Positions 1 through 8,162 of a stretch of DNA of 64,000 bases are shown piece after piece. The notes beneath the pieces were generated by a model. It did no database searches, was not told the DNA's origin, and worked only from the letters and a program-made list of their open reading frames with translations. This DNA comes from Vibrio sp. 16 (GTDB lineage Bacteria; Pseudomonadota; Gammaproteobacteria; Enterobacterales; Vibrionaceae). Both the position numbers and the translations under genes were made by a program. Each line of letters begins with the position of its first letter. The first letter of the stretch is position 1. Location: NCBI RefSeq assembly GCF_963681195.1, contig NZ_OY808998.1, positions 310,001 to 374,000 of the forward strand. Reading direction: 5' to 3'.

Positions 1-750
1 GTTTGAATCCCCCAATATTCATAGACAGCCTGAAATTTCTTTGAAACCTGTCATCATCAGTAACTAAGATGTCAGCGATAGAGCCATAAATCGCATGACT
101 AACATCATGCATTCTTGAACGGCTTTTTTTGACAGCTTCAGGTCTATAGCGAATGCTTTCTAAATAACAAAATGTGATTTCAATGCAACGCTCAAATGCG
201 GTGTGTGACTTTAATATTTCAGGGTAGTTGAAATCTCTCAAGCCAACTCGCCTTGCAGACATAGCCGCTAAAAAATCTAGATGAAACCTGCCATTTAAAG
301 CTAGAGAGTGCTCCTCCTGCAATAAAATAGAAGAACTTTCATTAGACATTTTTTGTGCCGTTTTACCTGTAGGGTCTGCACTCTTATACCATTCCAACTG
401 CTCACTTTCTTGCTGCTCAAGATGAGAGTTTAAATGATAGAAATCAATAACTCTTTTGAAGCACAAAGACGGGTGTTCAATAGTGATATGCATTGGTATA
501 TCCGATCCCGGAAACACCTCTCTATTTCCTGTTAACTCAGATATGCTATCTATTTCTTCGAGTACTCTCTGCTTGACCTCTCGGTTACTTGCCGCCATAA
601 AAGGAACTGCAAGTTCTTCCATATGAGCAGGACTATATAGAAAACTATTCTTCTTTTTTAACTCTAATATCGCATTGACAAGATCAGAACTTTTTCCTGC
701 TAAATACTCAGACAACACGTTCTGATCCAAATATATTTTTTATTTTCCAT
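1..750 (-). pseudogene. PIN-like domain protein, 5' frameshift, cut by window edge
   Basis: Not an intact reading frame. An ATG at 750-748 opens a frame that stops after about 16 codons. The next frame is open from the A-tract to the window edge and reads YLDQNVLSEYL near the start and HDVSHAIYGSIADILVTDD further on, a layout of conserved Asp residues like PIN-type nucleases. One missing A in the run of six T at 736-741 (plus strand) would account for the shift: with seven, the protein would start MENKKIYLDQN. At least 240 residues are visible and the C-terminus lies beyond position 1. PIN proteins are usually metal-dependent RNases; the assignment here is from motif spacing only. A sequencing error in the homopolymer cannot be excluded. 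Confidence 0.6.
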
Positions 751-783
751 ACTTACTCTTTAACTTTCGTCACAGCTACTGCC

Positions 784-905
784 TAACGCCGCGTTAAGTG
801 GTGAACAACGCCAACCACCAAACTTAACCCATTGTACCTTATACACTTAAGCTGACATGAACCAAAATCGCCAAGCGTTGTGAATCCGCCTTAAACGCCT
901 TGTTA
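784..905 (-). repeat. attC site (GCG type, 122 bp)
   Basis: Starts TAACGCCGCGTTAAGTGG, ends GCCTTGTTA; the recombination site of the cassette carrying the membrane zinc-ribbon gene at 918-1247. Confidence 0.95.
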
Positions 906-917
906 TGTTCACATTAC

Positions 918-1247
918 TCAAATAGTATGCCCACATTTTTGGCATTCGATTTTTCTATCTTTTAATGATTGCCCAAAGTTTGATTTCCCACAGTTGTCGC
1001 AAAACTTAGCGCCACGTATATTCATAAAAGTTATTAGAGATACAATGGGAACAATTACAATCCAGAATTGATGATTAACAAAGCCCTGCAAGTGTACAAT
1101 GAACAAAAATAAAGCCCCTGTCACGACAGAGAATAATGGATAGTATTTCCTCTTAAACTGTGCATTTTTATTTATATAGAACAACACAAAACCGAGGAGT
1201 GAAACACCTCCCCAAACACCAAAAGCTATTAGTACTTTCTCATCCAT
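918..1247 (-). CDS. Small membrane protein with C-terminal zinc ribbon
   Basis: About 109 residues. Three hydrophobic segments (roughly residues 5-25, 40-55 and 60-80) are followed by a CDNCGKS ... CQKCGHTI zinc-ribbon with two CxxC knuckles at the cytoplasmic-looking C-terminus. I prefer the ATG at 1247 (MDEKV), preceded by GGATAGTG; a longer frame to 1280 begins with TTG inside the neighbouring attC and is unlikely to be used. Role unknown; single-gene integron cassette. Confidence 0.75.
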   Translation of the reverse strand: MDEKVLIAFGVWGGVSLLGFVLFYINKNAQFKRKYYPLFSVVTGALFLFIVHLQGFVNHQFWIVIVPIVSLITFMNIRGAKFCDNCGKSNFGQSLKDRKIECQKCGHTI

Positions 1248-1270
1248 TTTCACTATCCATATTGTGTACA

Positions 1271-1390
1271 TAACGCCCAATTAAGGGGTGAGCCACGCGA
1301 CCACGACACTCAATTTGGACACCGTAAACACTGTACTAAACCCAAACTAAAAATGCCAAGCGTGGGGAATCCCTCTTAAATTGTTTGTTA
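1271..1390 (-). repeat. attC site (CAA type, 120 bp)
   Basis: Left end TAACGCCCAATTAAGGGG; serves the acetyltransferase cassette at 1403-1900. Confidence 0.95.
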
Positions 1391-1402
1391 TAAGGCGGAC
1401 TT

Positions 1403-1900
1403 TTAGTCAAGCGCCTTTTCTAACCAAACAGAGCTAATGTACTTGCCATTTTTCTTTGCATACTCATTAAATACGCCAACTTCTCGAAAACCAAAACGCT
1501 TATGCAAGGCAACCGAAGCGTCATTTGGTAATGCAATACCTGATAGAACCCTGTGGACTCCGTAATCGGAAATTGAGGAGAACAGCTTTGAGTATAATTT
1601 TGAACCAACTCCTTTACCCCTTGCTGTTTCTGCAAGGTATACGGTAACTTCCGCTGTATCCTCGAATGCTGAAATGTCCCTGTATGGCTGAGAACATGCA
1701 AAACCTAACAACTTGCCATTTTCTATAGCGACGAACAGTTGATGCTTACTATTGTATGAGAACTGAGAAAACCAGTTTAGACGATTTTCCTGCGTAAGTG
1801 CGCGATCTTCAAAACGCGCGTTAGTGTGCTCAATATAAAAATTGAAGATGTCTGTGATAGCTGCAATATCACCTAATTTCCCAACTCTAATTTCCACCAA
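1403..1900 (-). CDS. GNAT acetyltransferase, phosphinothricin-acetyltransferase-like
   Basis: 165 residues forming one GNAT domain. The acetyl-CoA loop reads TARGKGVGSKLYSKLF (about residues 92-107), matching the Q/RxxGxG/A signature, and the C-terminal HKRFGFREVGVFNEYAKKNGKY resembles the PAT/Bar subgroup that acetylates small amino-containing molecules. The frame begins at TTG (1900); GTG at 1897, better spaced from AAGGA, is equally possible. The substrate cannot be told from sequence; true phosphinothricin resistance is not implied. Single-gene cassette. Confidence 0.85.
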   Translation of the reverse strand: MVEIRVGKLGDIAAITDIFNFYIEHTNARFEDRALTQENRLNWFSQFSYNSKHQLFVAIENGKLLGFACSQPYRDISAFEDTAEVTVYLAETARGKGVGSKLYSKLFSSISDYGVHRVLSGIALPNDASVALHKRFGFREVGVFNEYAKKNGKYISSVWLEKALD

Positions 1901-1924
1901 AGTTCCTTTTATTTTCGAGCCTTA

Positions 1925-2044
1925 TAACGCCCTGTTAAGGTGTGAGCAACGCTATACCGAAGCTCCTGCATACCACCTTAAACACTAAACGCAACGGATA
2001 GCAAAAATGCCACGCGTTGCGAATCACTCTTAAACAGTTTGTTA
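1925..2044 (-). repeat. attC site (CTG type, 120 bp)
   Basis: Left end TAACGCCCTGTTAAGGTG; belongs to the unknown gene at 2068-2442. Carries the same CTGTTAA core used by the island at 21766. Confidence 0.95.
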
Positions 2045-2067
2045 GGCGCTCATTTATTAAGCTATAC

Positions 2068-2442
2068 CTAAGTGAATTTGTACGCGAATGCTCTTAAGTT
2101 ACCAACCATACAGAACACTGAAACTGTAGAACCACCTAAACCATAATCACCAACAAAAATTTCACGCATTTTCTCGCGAACTTTAATTTCTGCTTGCTGC
2201 TCAAGCGACTCATCTTCGTCTGCCCGAATTTTCATTTGTATATAGAGAGTTGTGTTAACATAATCTACTTTCACAAGATCATCATCATTTTCCATAGCGG
2301 CATCGATGTTTTGATCGACTCTTGAACGGTCACCTGACACATTGTAAGTAATGGTGATATGAGTCCATTCATTACGCTTATGGTTTAATACTTCACCTGG
2401 TCTAAAGTTTGAATTCTCGAGTTGTAACTTGGTTATCGTCAT
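2068..2442 (-). CDS. Cassette protein of unknown function
   Basis: 124 residues, soluble, no signal peptide and no family I recognise. Starts MTITKLQLENSNF at an ATG with AAGGAG upstream. The body alternates polar and hydrophobic residues (HITITYNVSGD, TTLYIQMKIRADED), suggesting beta strands, followed by a charged helix. It occupies its cassette alone, so the start and stop are well bounded by attC sites on both sides. Confidence 0.7.
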   Translation of the reverse strand: MTITKLQLENSNFRPGEVLNHKRNEWTHITITYNVSGDRSRVDQNIDAAMENDDDLVKVDYVNTTLYIQMKIRADEDESLEQQAEIKVREKMREIFVGDYGLGGSTVSVFCMVGNLRAFAYKFT

Positions 2443-2550
2443 AACAGCTCCTTATTAATTTTCGGCATATGGCAGATTAGAAATAAGGGCAAAAATACTG
2501 AATTCAAGAACTATGTTATTGATTTATATAAAAGTGTGAGCTATGACGCC

Positions 2551-2641
2551 TAACGCCGCATTAAGGTGTGAGCGACGCTTGGCTATACTTGAGCGAAGCG
2601 AAACTGCCAAGCGTTGCGAATCACTCTTAAATGCTTTGTTA
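2551..2641 (-). repeat. attC site (short type, 91 bp)
   Basis: Only 91 bp, with a shortened centre built round GCTTGGC ... GCCAAGC. Nearly the same sequence recurs at 18761 and 40081. Serves the secreted-protein cassette at 2649-3626. Confidence 0.93.
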
Positions 2642-2648
2642 TGCAGAC

Positions 2649-3626
2649 TTATTTTTTGACGCCAAAGTCACAAAACTTACCTATGACATTTTTGTCAAAA
2701 TCACCGAGACGGACAGAATTACAAGCACGTGTTAAGTATTGAATAACAGATTCATTCGTTTCCTCTACGCTATAGTTAATGCTTGTTCCGTCATTTGTAT
2801 TTACTCTAGCATAACCAACATACCGCCTACCTTCGACATTAGCATCAATCGCCAAAACCACTGATCTATTCGAAAATTCTTCGCCACTACTGCTTCCAGG
2901 ATCATCGAACGGGACACCATAAAACTCCGCTGCTACCGGATTTATGGAAGTAAGAACAACCGTAGAAATCCCTTCAAGTGCAGCTATTGTATTGCTACCC
3001 AACTCTTGCTGAGTGAGGTTCATACTCAAAGTTGCCAAGTAAAGCCCATAATTTGTATAGTAGGCTAGTTCACTAAAACAGTATTTGTCTCCTACATTAC
3101 ACTCCACAACATCAAGAAACTCCACAGGATTTAATACACGTTTGTTCGGTGTATCATGGGGTAGCAACTCTGTTCCTAGAAACACTTCATAATTCGAACC
3201 CAACAGAACTACGGTTTTATTTTTCTCAATGATTAATCGTTCGTCTTCTGATACTAGGGTAATAGAGTAAGTGAACTTAAGTGTTTTCCCTTCGGGGTTA
3301 TGTGAGGATAAACGCGCAGAGAACAAGCTACTACTTTTTTCAGAGATAAAATAGTTAACACCTTTCCTTATTGCTTTTGCAGAAATATTACGATTTTCTC
3401 CCATAGAATTTTCGATGAGACGACCAGTTAGTAAGTTTGCAATAGCATGAGAATTCAGCGACAAGTATGTACACTCGTTGTTCTCTGTACATGAAGCTAT
3501 TGTGGTCGCTGGATAGTAATTCATTACGGATACTTCTCCTGAATTTACTACCTTATACTCTGTTGCGTTTACTTTAAGCGCAACTAATCCAAGTAAAATT
3601 AACCTTATTACATTGTTTTTTGTCAA
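2649..3626 (-). CDS. Secreted or periplasmic protein of unknown function
   Basis: About 325 residues with an N-terminal signal peptide (MTKNNVIRLILLGLVALKVNA, cleavage likely after NA). The longest frame begins with GTG at 3638, but GGAG lies just after that codon, so I place the start at TTG 3626, about six bases beyond GGAG. The mature part has two paired cysteines (CTENNEC, CNVGDKYC) and a serine/glycine-rich stretch near residue 245. No domain recognised. One of the largest single genes in this array. Confidence 0.7.
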   Translation of the reverse strand: MTKNNVIRLILLGLVALKVNATEYKVVNSGEVSVMNYYPATTIASCTENNECTYLSLNSHAIANLLTGRLIENSMGENRNISAKAIRKGVNYFISEKSSSLFSARLSSHNPEGKTLKFTYSITLVSEDERLIIEKNKTVVLLGSNYEVFLGTELLPHDTPNKRVLNPVEFLDVVECNVGDKYCFSELAYYTNYGLYLATLSMNLTQQELGSNTIAALEGISTVVLTSINPVAAEFYGVPFDDPGSSSGEEFSNRSVVLAIDANVEGRRYVGYARVNTNDGTSINYSVEETNESVIQYLTRACNSVRLGDFDKNVIGKFCDFGVKK

Positions 3627-3650
3627 AGTTTTCTCCACACATTAGCTGCA

Positions 3651-3771
3651 TAACGCTGCGTTAAGGGGCTAGTAACGCTACAACGTAACCTTAAATGACC
3701 GCCCTATTCACTTAACTTTATTTGGCACTAAAACCGCCTAGCGTTAATAGTCCCTCTTAAACGCTTTGTTA
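3651..3771 (-). repeat. attC site (variant, 121 bp)
   Basis: Diverged arms: left end TAACGCTGCGTTAAGGGGCT and TAGTAACGC in place of GAGCAACGC. Serves the gene at 3793-4254. Confidence 0.92.
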
Positions 3772-3792
3772 TAAGGTTCGGGTACAACAACG

Positions 3793-4254
3793 TTATACCC
3801 AAAGCTTTTCATCTATAATAGCTTTTAGCTCTTCGCTTAATCGCTTTAGGTTGTCGTAATCTTTAAGCTCTATTTTGCCGGATGATCGTGTTTTCAATAT
3901 TATGTTAGTGACATTTCCGCCCTTTTCTTTAACTTTTAAGGAAGTAACTTGATCCCAAGGTAAAATAGTTTTACTACCAAGGTTTTGAAAACTCACTCCG
4001 TCACTTTCAATAACCACTCGATGACTCTTCGCCCACTTTAAATAACGTATTACACCGTAGAGTCTCGCACCGACTGCGAACAACCCAGAAAAAACAACTA
4101 TAAAAATGACTTTAGACCAATCAAAGTCTTCACCATATTCCGGTGTAGACATTAGACTTCCTAAAAACAGGATAAAGACTAACGTCCAAATGGGACTTAG
4201 CTTTTCCTTTCTGAGCTTTTTGTTGTCGATTTTATACACTTTATTGATATCCAA
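3793..4254 (-). CDS. Two-TM protein with PH-like C-terminal domain
   Basis: 153 residues. Two hydrophobic segments (about 22-38 and 48-66) precede a soluble region with VIESDGVSFQNLGSKTILPWDQVTSLKVKE, the strand pattern typical of bacterial PH-like (YcxB-type) membrane proteins, where a tryptophan follows the I/LPW motif. Function of such proteins is mostly unknown. Homology is judged by motif only. Confidence 0.65.
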   Translation of the reverse strand: MDINKVYKIDNKKLRKEKLSPIWTLVFILFLGSLMSTPEYGEDFDWSKVIFIVVFSGLFAVGARLYGVIRYLKWAKSHRVVIESDGVSFQNLGSKTILPWDQVTSLKVKEKGGNVTNIILKTRSSGKIELKDYDNLKRLSEELKAIIDEKLWV

Positions 4255-4263
4255 TTAACCTTA

Positions 4264-4383
4264 TAACGCCCTGTTAAGGGGTGAGCAACACAATACCGAA
4301 CCCGCCGCAGACCACCTTAAACACCAAAACCAACGCATAGTGAAAATGCCACGCGTTGCGAATCCCTCTTGAACAGTTTGTTA
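4264..4383 (-). repeat. attC site (CTG type, 120 bp)
   Basis: Left end TAACGCCCTGTTAAGGGG. It closes the cassette that holds both the gene fragment at 4384-4502 and the gene at 4503-4718. Confidence 0.95.
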
Positions 4384-4502
4384 TGTGTGTTATTTTCGCT
4401 TACCATTCCGGTCTTTGGTAACGCGAATGCTAAAGGCTTTTAGTTTATCCGACTCTACTACCTGCATTATTGTAAGACGATCGGAGCTTGCATAATTCAG
4501 CT
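4384..4502 (-). pseudogene. Possible remnant of a paralogue of the next gene's C-terminus
   Basis: Between the stop of the gene at 4503 and its attC, another frame is open and reads DRLTIMQVVESDKLKAF followed by about 13 residues to a TAA near the attC. This resembles the end of the intact upstream protein (NRDVVLVVEKLEVKEF). It has no start codon of its own. It may be the tail of a decayed, tandemly arranged homologue. Short, so chance similarity is possible. Confidence 0.35.
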
Positions 4503-4718
4503 TTAAGCAAGCTTAAACTCTTTCACTTCAAGTTTTTCTACAACAAGAACAACGTCTCGATTATCAGCATCCTTTACCAAAGCTTCCTCTTCTGGGTCAC
4601 TTGAGTCGAACCACTCAAGGTTTGAACCAAGCTCGTCAATATTATCAAGTACCCATACTTCCCCATCCTCCAGAAAAGTAACTGAAATTGGAAACTTGGG
4701 TTTATTCTCTAACTTCAT
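4503..4718 (-). CDS. Small acidic cassette protein of unknown function
   Basis: 71 residues from the ATG at 4718 (MKLENKPKFPISVTF), which has AGGA eight bases upstream; a longer frame to 4793 reads back through the neighbouring attC and is not credible. The sequence is strongly acidic (DELGSNLEWFDSSDPEEEAL) and ends in a strand-rich stretch. I know no characterised member. Confidence 0.75.
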   Translation of the reverse strand: MKLENKPKFPISVTFLEDGEVWVLDNIDELGSNLEWFDSSDPEEEALVKDADNRDVVLVVEKLEVKEFKLA

Positions 4719-4739
4719 GATGGAATTCCTCAACACACA

Positions 4740-4859
4740 TAACGCCCAATTAAGGTGTGAGGCACGCAATACCGAAGCCACTGCATACCACATTAACCAC
4801 TAAAACCAACGCATAGTAAAAATGCCACGCGTGCCGAATCACTCTTAAATTGTTTGTTA
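4740..4859 (-). repeat. attC site (CAA type, 120 bp)
   Basis: Left end TAACGCCCAATTAAGGTG; its terminal TTA is also the stop codon of the GNAT gene at 4857. Confidence 0.95.
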
Positions 4860-5333
4860 GGTGCGTAGCCAAAGTTGGTAAAAGTCTGTTTCATCGTGCT
4901 TAGGATTCTCACGCACGAACTCCCAACCATGGCGCTTATAGAATGTAAGAGCTCGACTGTTAGTCCGACTTACTGAAAGTACTGCCCGCAAACAACCCGC
5001 CTGAATCAAAGTGCTTACTATATAATCCTGCACTTTTGGAGCGAGTCCTGAACCACGAAAATTCGGCCTTAAGTAAATGAGATGCACATAGCCAGTTTCC
5101 CGTTCGGGTGAAAAGCTACGAAACTCTAGCTGCCCTGCAAACTGACCATCCACAAATATATGGATATAGTACCATCCTGAGTTTGCTAATCGGTCTAAGA
5201 CTCGTTCGCGATAACCACTAATGAAATCATCAAAACCATCGTAATGCCCAAAACTACAAAAGTACGCATCTTTTCTCGCAGCAACGCATAATTCGAAATC
5301 ATCAATGTTTATCTGCCGAAAAACAATTTCCAT
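4857..5333 (-). CDS. GNAT family acetyltransferase
   Basis: 158 residues from ATG 5333 (MEIVFRQINIDDFELC), preceded by AAGGA; the frame extends to 5351 without better signals. GNAT signature: YLRPNFRGSGLAPKVQDYIV (acetyl-CoA loop) followed by NSRALTFYKRHGWEFV, the conserved asparagine-to-FY helix. Substrate unknown. The stop codon lies inside the attC. Confidence 0.88.
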   Translation of the reverse strand: MEIVFRQINIDDFELCVAARKDAYFCSFGHYDGFDDFISGYRERVLDRLANSGWYYIHIFVDGQFAGQLEFRSFSPERETGYVHLIYLRPNFRGSGLAPKVQDYIVSTLIQAGCLRAVLSVSRTNSRALTFYKRHGWEFVRENPKHDETDFYQLWLRT

Positions 5334-5356
5334 ACTTACTTTTTCCTTCAAGCACC

Positions 5357-5478
5357 TAACGCCGCGTTAAGTGGTGAACAACGCCAGCCACCAAACCTAA
5401 GCCATTGTGCCTTAAACACTAAATTTAACTTGAACTGAGATTGCCAAGCGTTGTGAATCCGCCTTAAACGCTTTGTTA
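5357..5478 (-). repeat. attC site (GCG type, 122 bp)
   Basis: Left end TAACGCCGCGTTAAGTGG; terminal TTA supplies the stop of the gene at 5476. Confidence 0.95.
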
Positions 5479-5937
5479 TACTGCTGTCTGCCGCTCCAGA
5501 CGAACTTCTATTGCTTTAACGTTTGAGCTGTCAGCCAATTCAAAAATATCTGATTCAATACGCTCTGCAACCTTGAAACCTAGTGCCTCAAAGATCTCTA
5601 CATTACCAGTTTGCTCAACGCACCAAACTGAGAGCAAGCCTGCATTTGAGAACATGCGCTCTGCTTCTAAAATTAAGCTTCGAGCTACACCTTTTTTACG
5701 ACATTCAGGCATGACAGAAAGTGTACTTAAATTAAGCGTCTTTCCGGACAACTTAACTTTTATAAGACCCACTAGCTGGTGATCTAAATAATACCCCAAA
5801 CAAGTCCAATCATTTGTTGAACTAGCTTGGTTTCTTTGAGCTTCGGAAGTTGGACGATAGATTTTTCGTAGCTCGGAGAAGCTTGTTTTTGATAGAGATA
5901 AGAGCGCCTGATCTGTGCCACTTATTTGCTTTATCAT
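5476..5937 (-). CDS. GNAT family acetyltransferase
   Basis: 153 residues starting MIKQISGTDQALLSL at ATG 5937 with GGAG upstream; the longer frame to 6003 is attC read-through. Acetyl-CoA loop: MPECRKKGVARSLILEAERM; then VEIFEALGFKVAER. The N-terminal part is less conserved, so the substrate is not predicted. Third GNAT cassette within 5 kb. Confidence 0.85.
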   Translation of the reverse strand: MIKQISGTDQALLSLSKTSFSELRKIYRPTSEAQRNQASSTNDWTCLGYYLDHQLVGLIKVKLSGKTLNLSTLSVMPECRKKGVARSLILEAERMFSNAGLLSVWCVEQTGNVEIFEALGFKVAERIESDIFELADSSNVKAIEVRLERQTAV

Positions 5938-5956
5938 TGATTTCTCCTTTGCGGTA

Positions 5957-6076
5957 TAACGCCCTGTTAAGGTGTGAGCAACACAATACCAACGCTGCCG
6001 CATACCACCTTAAACACCAATCGCAACGCATAGTAAAAATGCCACGCGTTGCGAATCACTCTTAAACAGCTTGTTA
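5957..6076 (-). repeat. attC site (CTG type, 120 bp)
   Basis: Left end TAACGCCCTGTTAAGGTG; serves the nuclease-like gene at 6078. Confidence 0.95.
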
Positions 6077-6077
6077 G

Positions 6078-6785
6078 CTATTTTATTTCAGATAAATGTT
6101 GAACTAATACTGACCAATTGTGGTAAAAAATGTCATACCTTGGATTTGACAACAACCCATTAGCCCTAACTTGCTCTTTTACACACTTATTATCTAAGAT
6201 CCAAACATCAAATGTTGCGATCGGACGAGAAACATTTACGGATACTTTTTGAATCTCATGAGTAGGCTTGTCAACTAACACTAAAAAATCGAAATCTGTC
6301 GAGTTTAACTTCAATGACGATGTGTTCGAGGAACGATACTTAACTTGGACCGTGCATGACTTCTTAGTCTTGGGGTCTACAACCAACAAGTCATAGCCTG
6401 GCATATTAGGGCTAGCAACAGAAACTATGTACCCCAACTCAAGCATAATATAGCCAGCAATATAGAGTTCAGCTCCTTCTCCCTTAACAGCGGCGTCAGA
6501 CTTACTATCCCGCAAATCCAGCTCACCATAAACACTCGGATAACCATCAAGCTTGTTGCGAGCCCAGCGAAAAGCGGTGTGAAGATTAGCACACGTTTTA
6601 CTAGTGGCTAGCTCTGTAAAATTTCCGTCTTTCGCACGAATTGTTACGATATACTTGTCACGTTCTCCTACCATTGAAAAACGTTCCGCCCATACGTCGA
6701 CGGCTTGCCCTTGATATGAATAACCCTCAAACTCTCTAGATGAAATAGCACCATCTTCATCTTTAAGTATCGTCACGAATCTCAA
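6078..6785 (-). CDS. Putative PD-(D/E)XK-type nuclease-like protein
   Basis: 235 residues starting at TTG 6785 (GGAGA eight bases upstream). The N-terminal 90 residues form an unrecognised module. The C-terminal half has the order expected of the PD-(D/E)XK fold: an acidic helix (GEGAELYIAGYIML, E103/E106), then PGYDLLVVD (D132) and after a hairpin VQVKYRS (Q147, K149). Proteins of this layout include restriction-like and homing-type endonucleases. Activity and target are inferred, not shown; a defence role is plausible because nuclease cassettes are common in vibrio integrons. Confidence 0.6.
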   Translation of the reverse strand: MRFVTILKDEDGAISSREFEGYSYQGQAVDVWAERFSMVGERDKYIVTIRAKDGNFTELATSKTCANLHTAFRWARNKLDGYPSVYGELDLRDSKSDAAVKGEGAELYIAGYIMLELGYIVSVASPNMPGYDLLVVDPKTKKSCTVQVKYRSSNTSSLKLNSTDFDFLVLVDKPTHEIQKVSVNVSRPIATFDVWILDNKCVKEQVRANGLLSNPRYDIFYHNWSVLVQHLSEIK

Positions 6786-6806
6786 ATTGAATTCTCCCTA
6801 AATAGC

Positions 6807-6926
6807 TAACGCCCTGTTAAGGTGTGAGCAACGCAATACCGATGCCGCTGCATACCACCTTAAACACTAAAACCAACGCATAGTAAAAATGCCACGCGTT
6901 GCGAATCACTCTTAAACAGTTTGTTA
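6807..6926 (-). repeat. attC site (CTG type, 120 bp)
   Basis: Left end TAACGCCCTGTTAAGGTG; serves the cupin/transmembrane fusion at 6931. Confidence 0.95.
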
Positions 6927-6930
6927 GGTT

Positions 6931-7995
6931 TTAGCTACCCATCTGCTTGGTTATTATTTTTTTATCTTCCGTTTTTGACTTACTATACTGTTGGTTAATA
7001 GCCGATAGATGGATTTCGCTATGAATCGTAAAAATAATTAAAATAGCTAAAACGAACCCTGAAACAAACACGACCAATTCATTATTTAGCAAAACAACAG
7101 AAATAAGAAGCAGAATTATCGCTTCAATATTAATCAAAAACTGAAGAAAAAACTGAGGAGATAATAAAATTCGACGATGAGTTATTTTCGTATTAATTTG
7201 ATGGCACCTGAACCTAAATAGGGTGTACGACAACGTTGCAATAAACACGCTAAAAAACAGGGTTAATCCTCCTACATAAACATTTAAGCCATGAAAATCA
7301 CTTTGTCTTGAATATAGAGATAACAACCCTCCAATGAAAACCCCAAAGACAGCAGTAGACCAAGAAGGCACTTTCCAAATTAAATTGTCGAAATGTTTAT
7401 ATGACTCAGTATAATTATCATCAAAAGTTAGTTTATTTAGTTCATCTGTAGCATTTTTTTCAATCAAAGGTTCATTATGTGAATCTTCATTTCCAAAATT
7501 CGATGCTAGCGCTTTTTTTTCGTAAGAGTTTAGTATCTCACAAGCTTCTGAATCTGAATGCCAGTCAGGTTCTTTTTTATGAACATCATTGTAAGCACTA
7601 TGCTTAACTGTGTGTACTACCGTCTCTTTTGGTATAAATAGATTGTGCGCAACACCTGGTTTTGTAGTAAACACATCACCTTTATTATACTTAACTGCTG
7701 TCACTTCATCCTTAATACATTCTATGTAACCAACCCACCCTTCTTCTACTATATATGTTTCCATTAAGTGGTTGTGATAATGTGGATTTTGCCACCCCTC
7801 ACTTTCACTAGTTGTTACAGTTTTTATGTATGCAGAGCCGTCTGTTGATAACAATCTAAAACGCAACTCTCCATTAGTATTCATTTTGCCATGTCGAATT
7901 GAAACACCATATTTATCGCTTGCTTCCCAGCACGAAATAGTAGATTCAACTCCATTACTTGATTTTTTTGTACCGTAGCATTCTTTATCAATCAT
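6931..7995 (-). CDS. Cupin domain fused to a C-terminal membrane module
   Basis: 354 residues from ATG 7995 (MIDKECYGTKK), preceded by GGAG; upstream codons to 8058 are attC read-through. Residues about 35-150 form a cupin: HYHNHLMETYIVEEG gives the HxHxnE-like motif and PGVAHNLF the second-motif histidine. Residues about 215-350 contain four hydrophobic segments (AVFGVFIGGLLSLY; VGGLTLFFSVFIATLSY; LINIEAIILLLISVVLL; VFVSGFVLAILIIFTI), separated by a charged linker. A ligand-sensing cytoplasmic cupin attached to a membrane domain suggests sensing or effector function, but I know no characterised homologue. Confidence 0.65.
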   Translation of the reverse strand: MIDKECYGTKKSSNGVESTISCWEASDKYGVSIRHGKMNTNGELRFRLLSTDGSAYIKTVTTSESEGWQNPHYHNHLMETYIVEEGWVGYIECIKDEVTAVKYNKGDVFTTKPGVAHNLFIPKETVVHTVKHSAYNDVHKKEPDWHSDSEACEILNSYEKKALASNFGNEDSHNEPLIEKNATDELNKLTFDDNYTESYKHFDNLIWKVPSWSTAVFGVFIGGLLSLYSRQSDFHGLNVYVGGLTLFFSVFIATLSYTLFRFRCHQINTKITHRRILLSPQFFLQFLINIEAIILLLISVVLLNNELVVFVSGFVLAILIIFTIHSEIHLSAINQQYSKSKTEDKKIITKQMGS

Positions 7996-8028
7996 AAATA
8001 TGAACTCCAAACGGGATGAACTTAAACC

Positions 8029-8148
8029 TAACGCCCTGTTAAGGTGTGAGCAACGCAATACCGAAGCTCCCGCACAACACCTTAATCACTAAAATCTACG
8101 CATGGTGAAAATGCCACGCGTTGCGAATCACTCTTAAACAGTTTGTTA
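8029..8148 (-). repeat. attC site (CTG type, 120 bp)
   Basis: Left end TAACGCCCTGTTAAGGTG; serves the gene at 8163-8933. Confidence 0.95.
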
Positions 8149-8162
8149 GCACTCTTTTTTAG

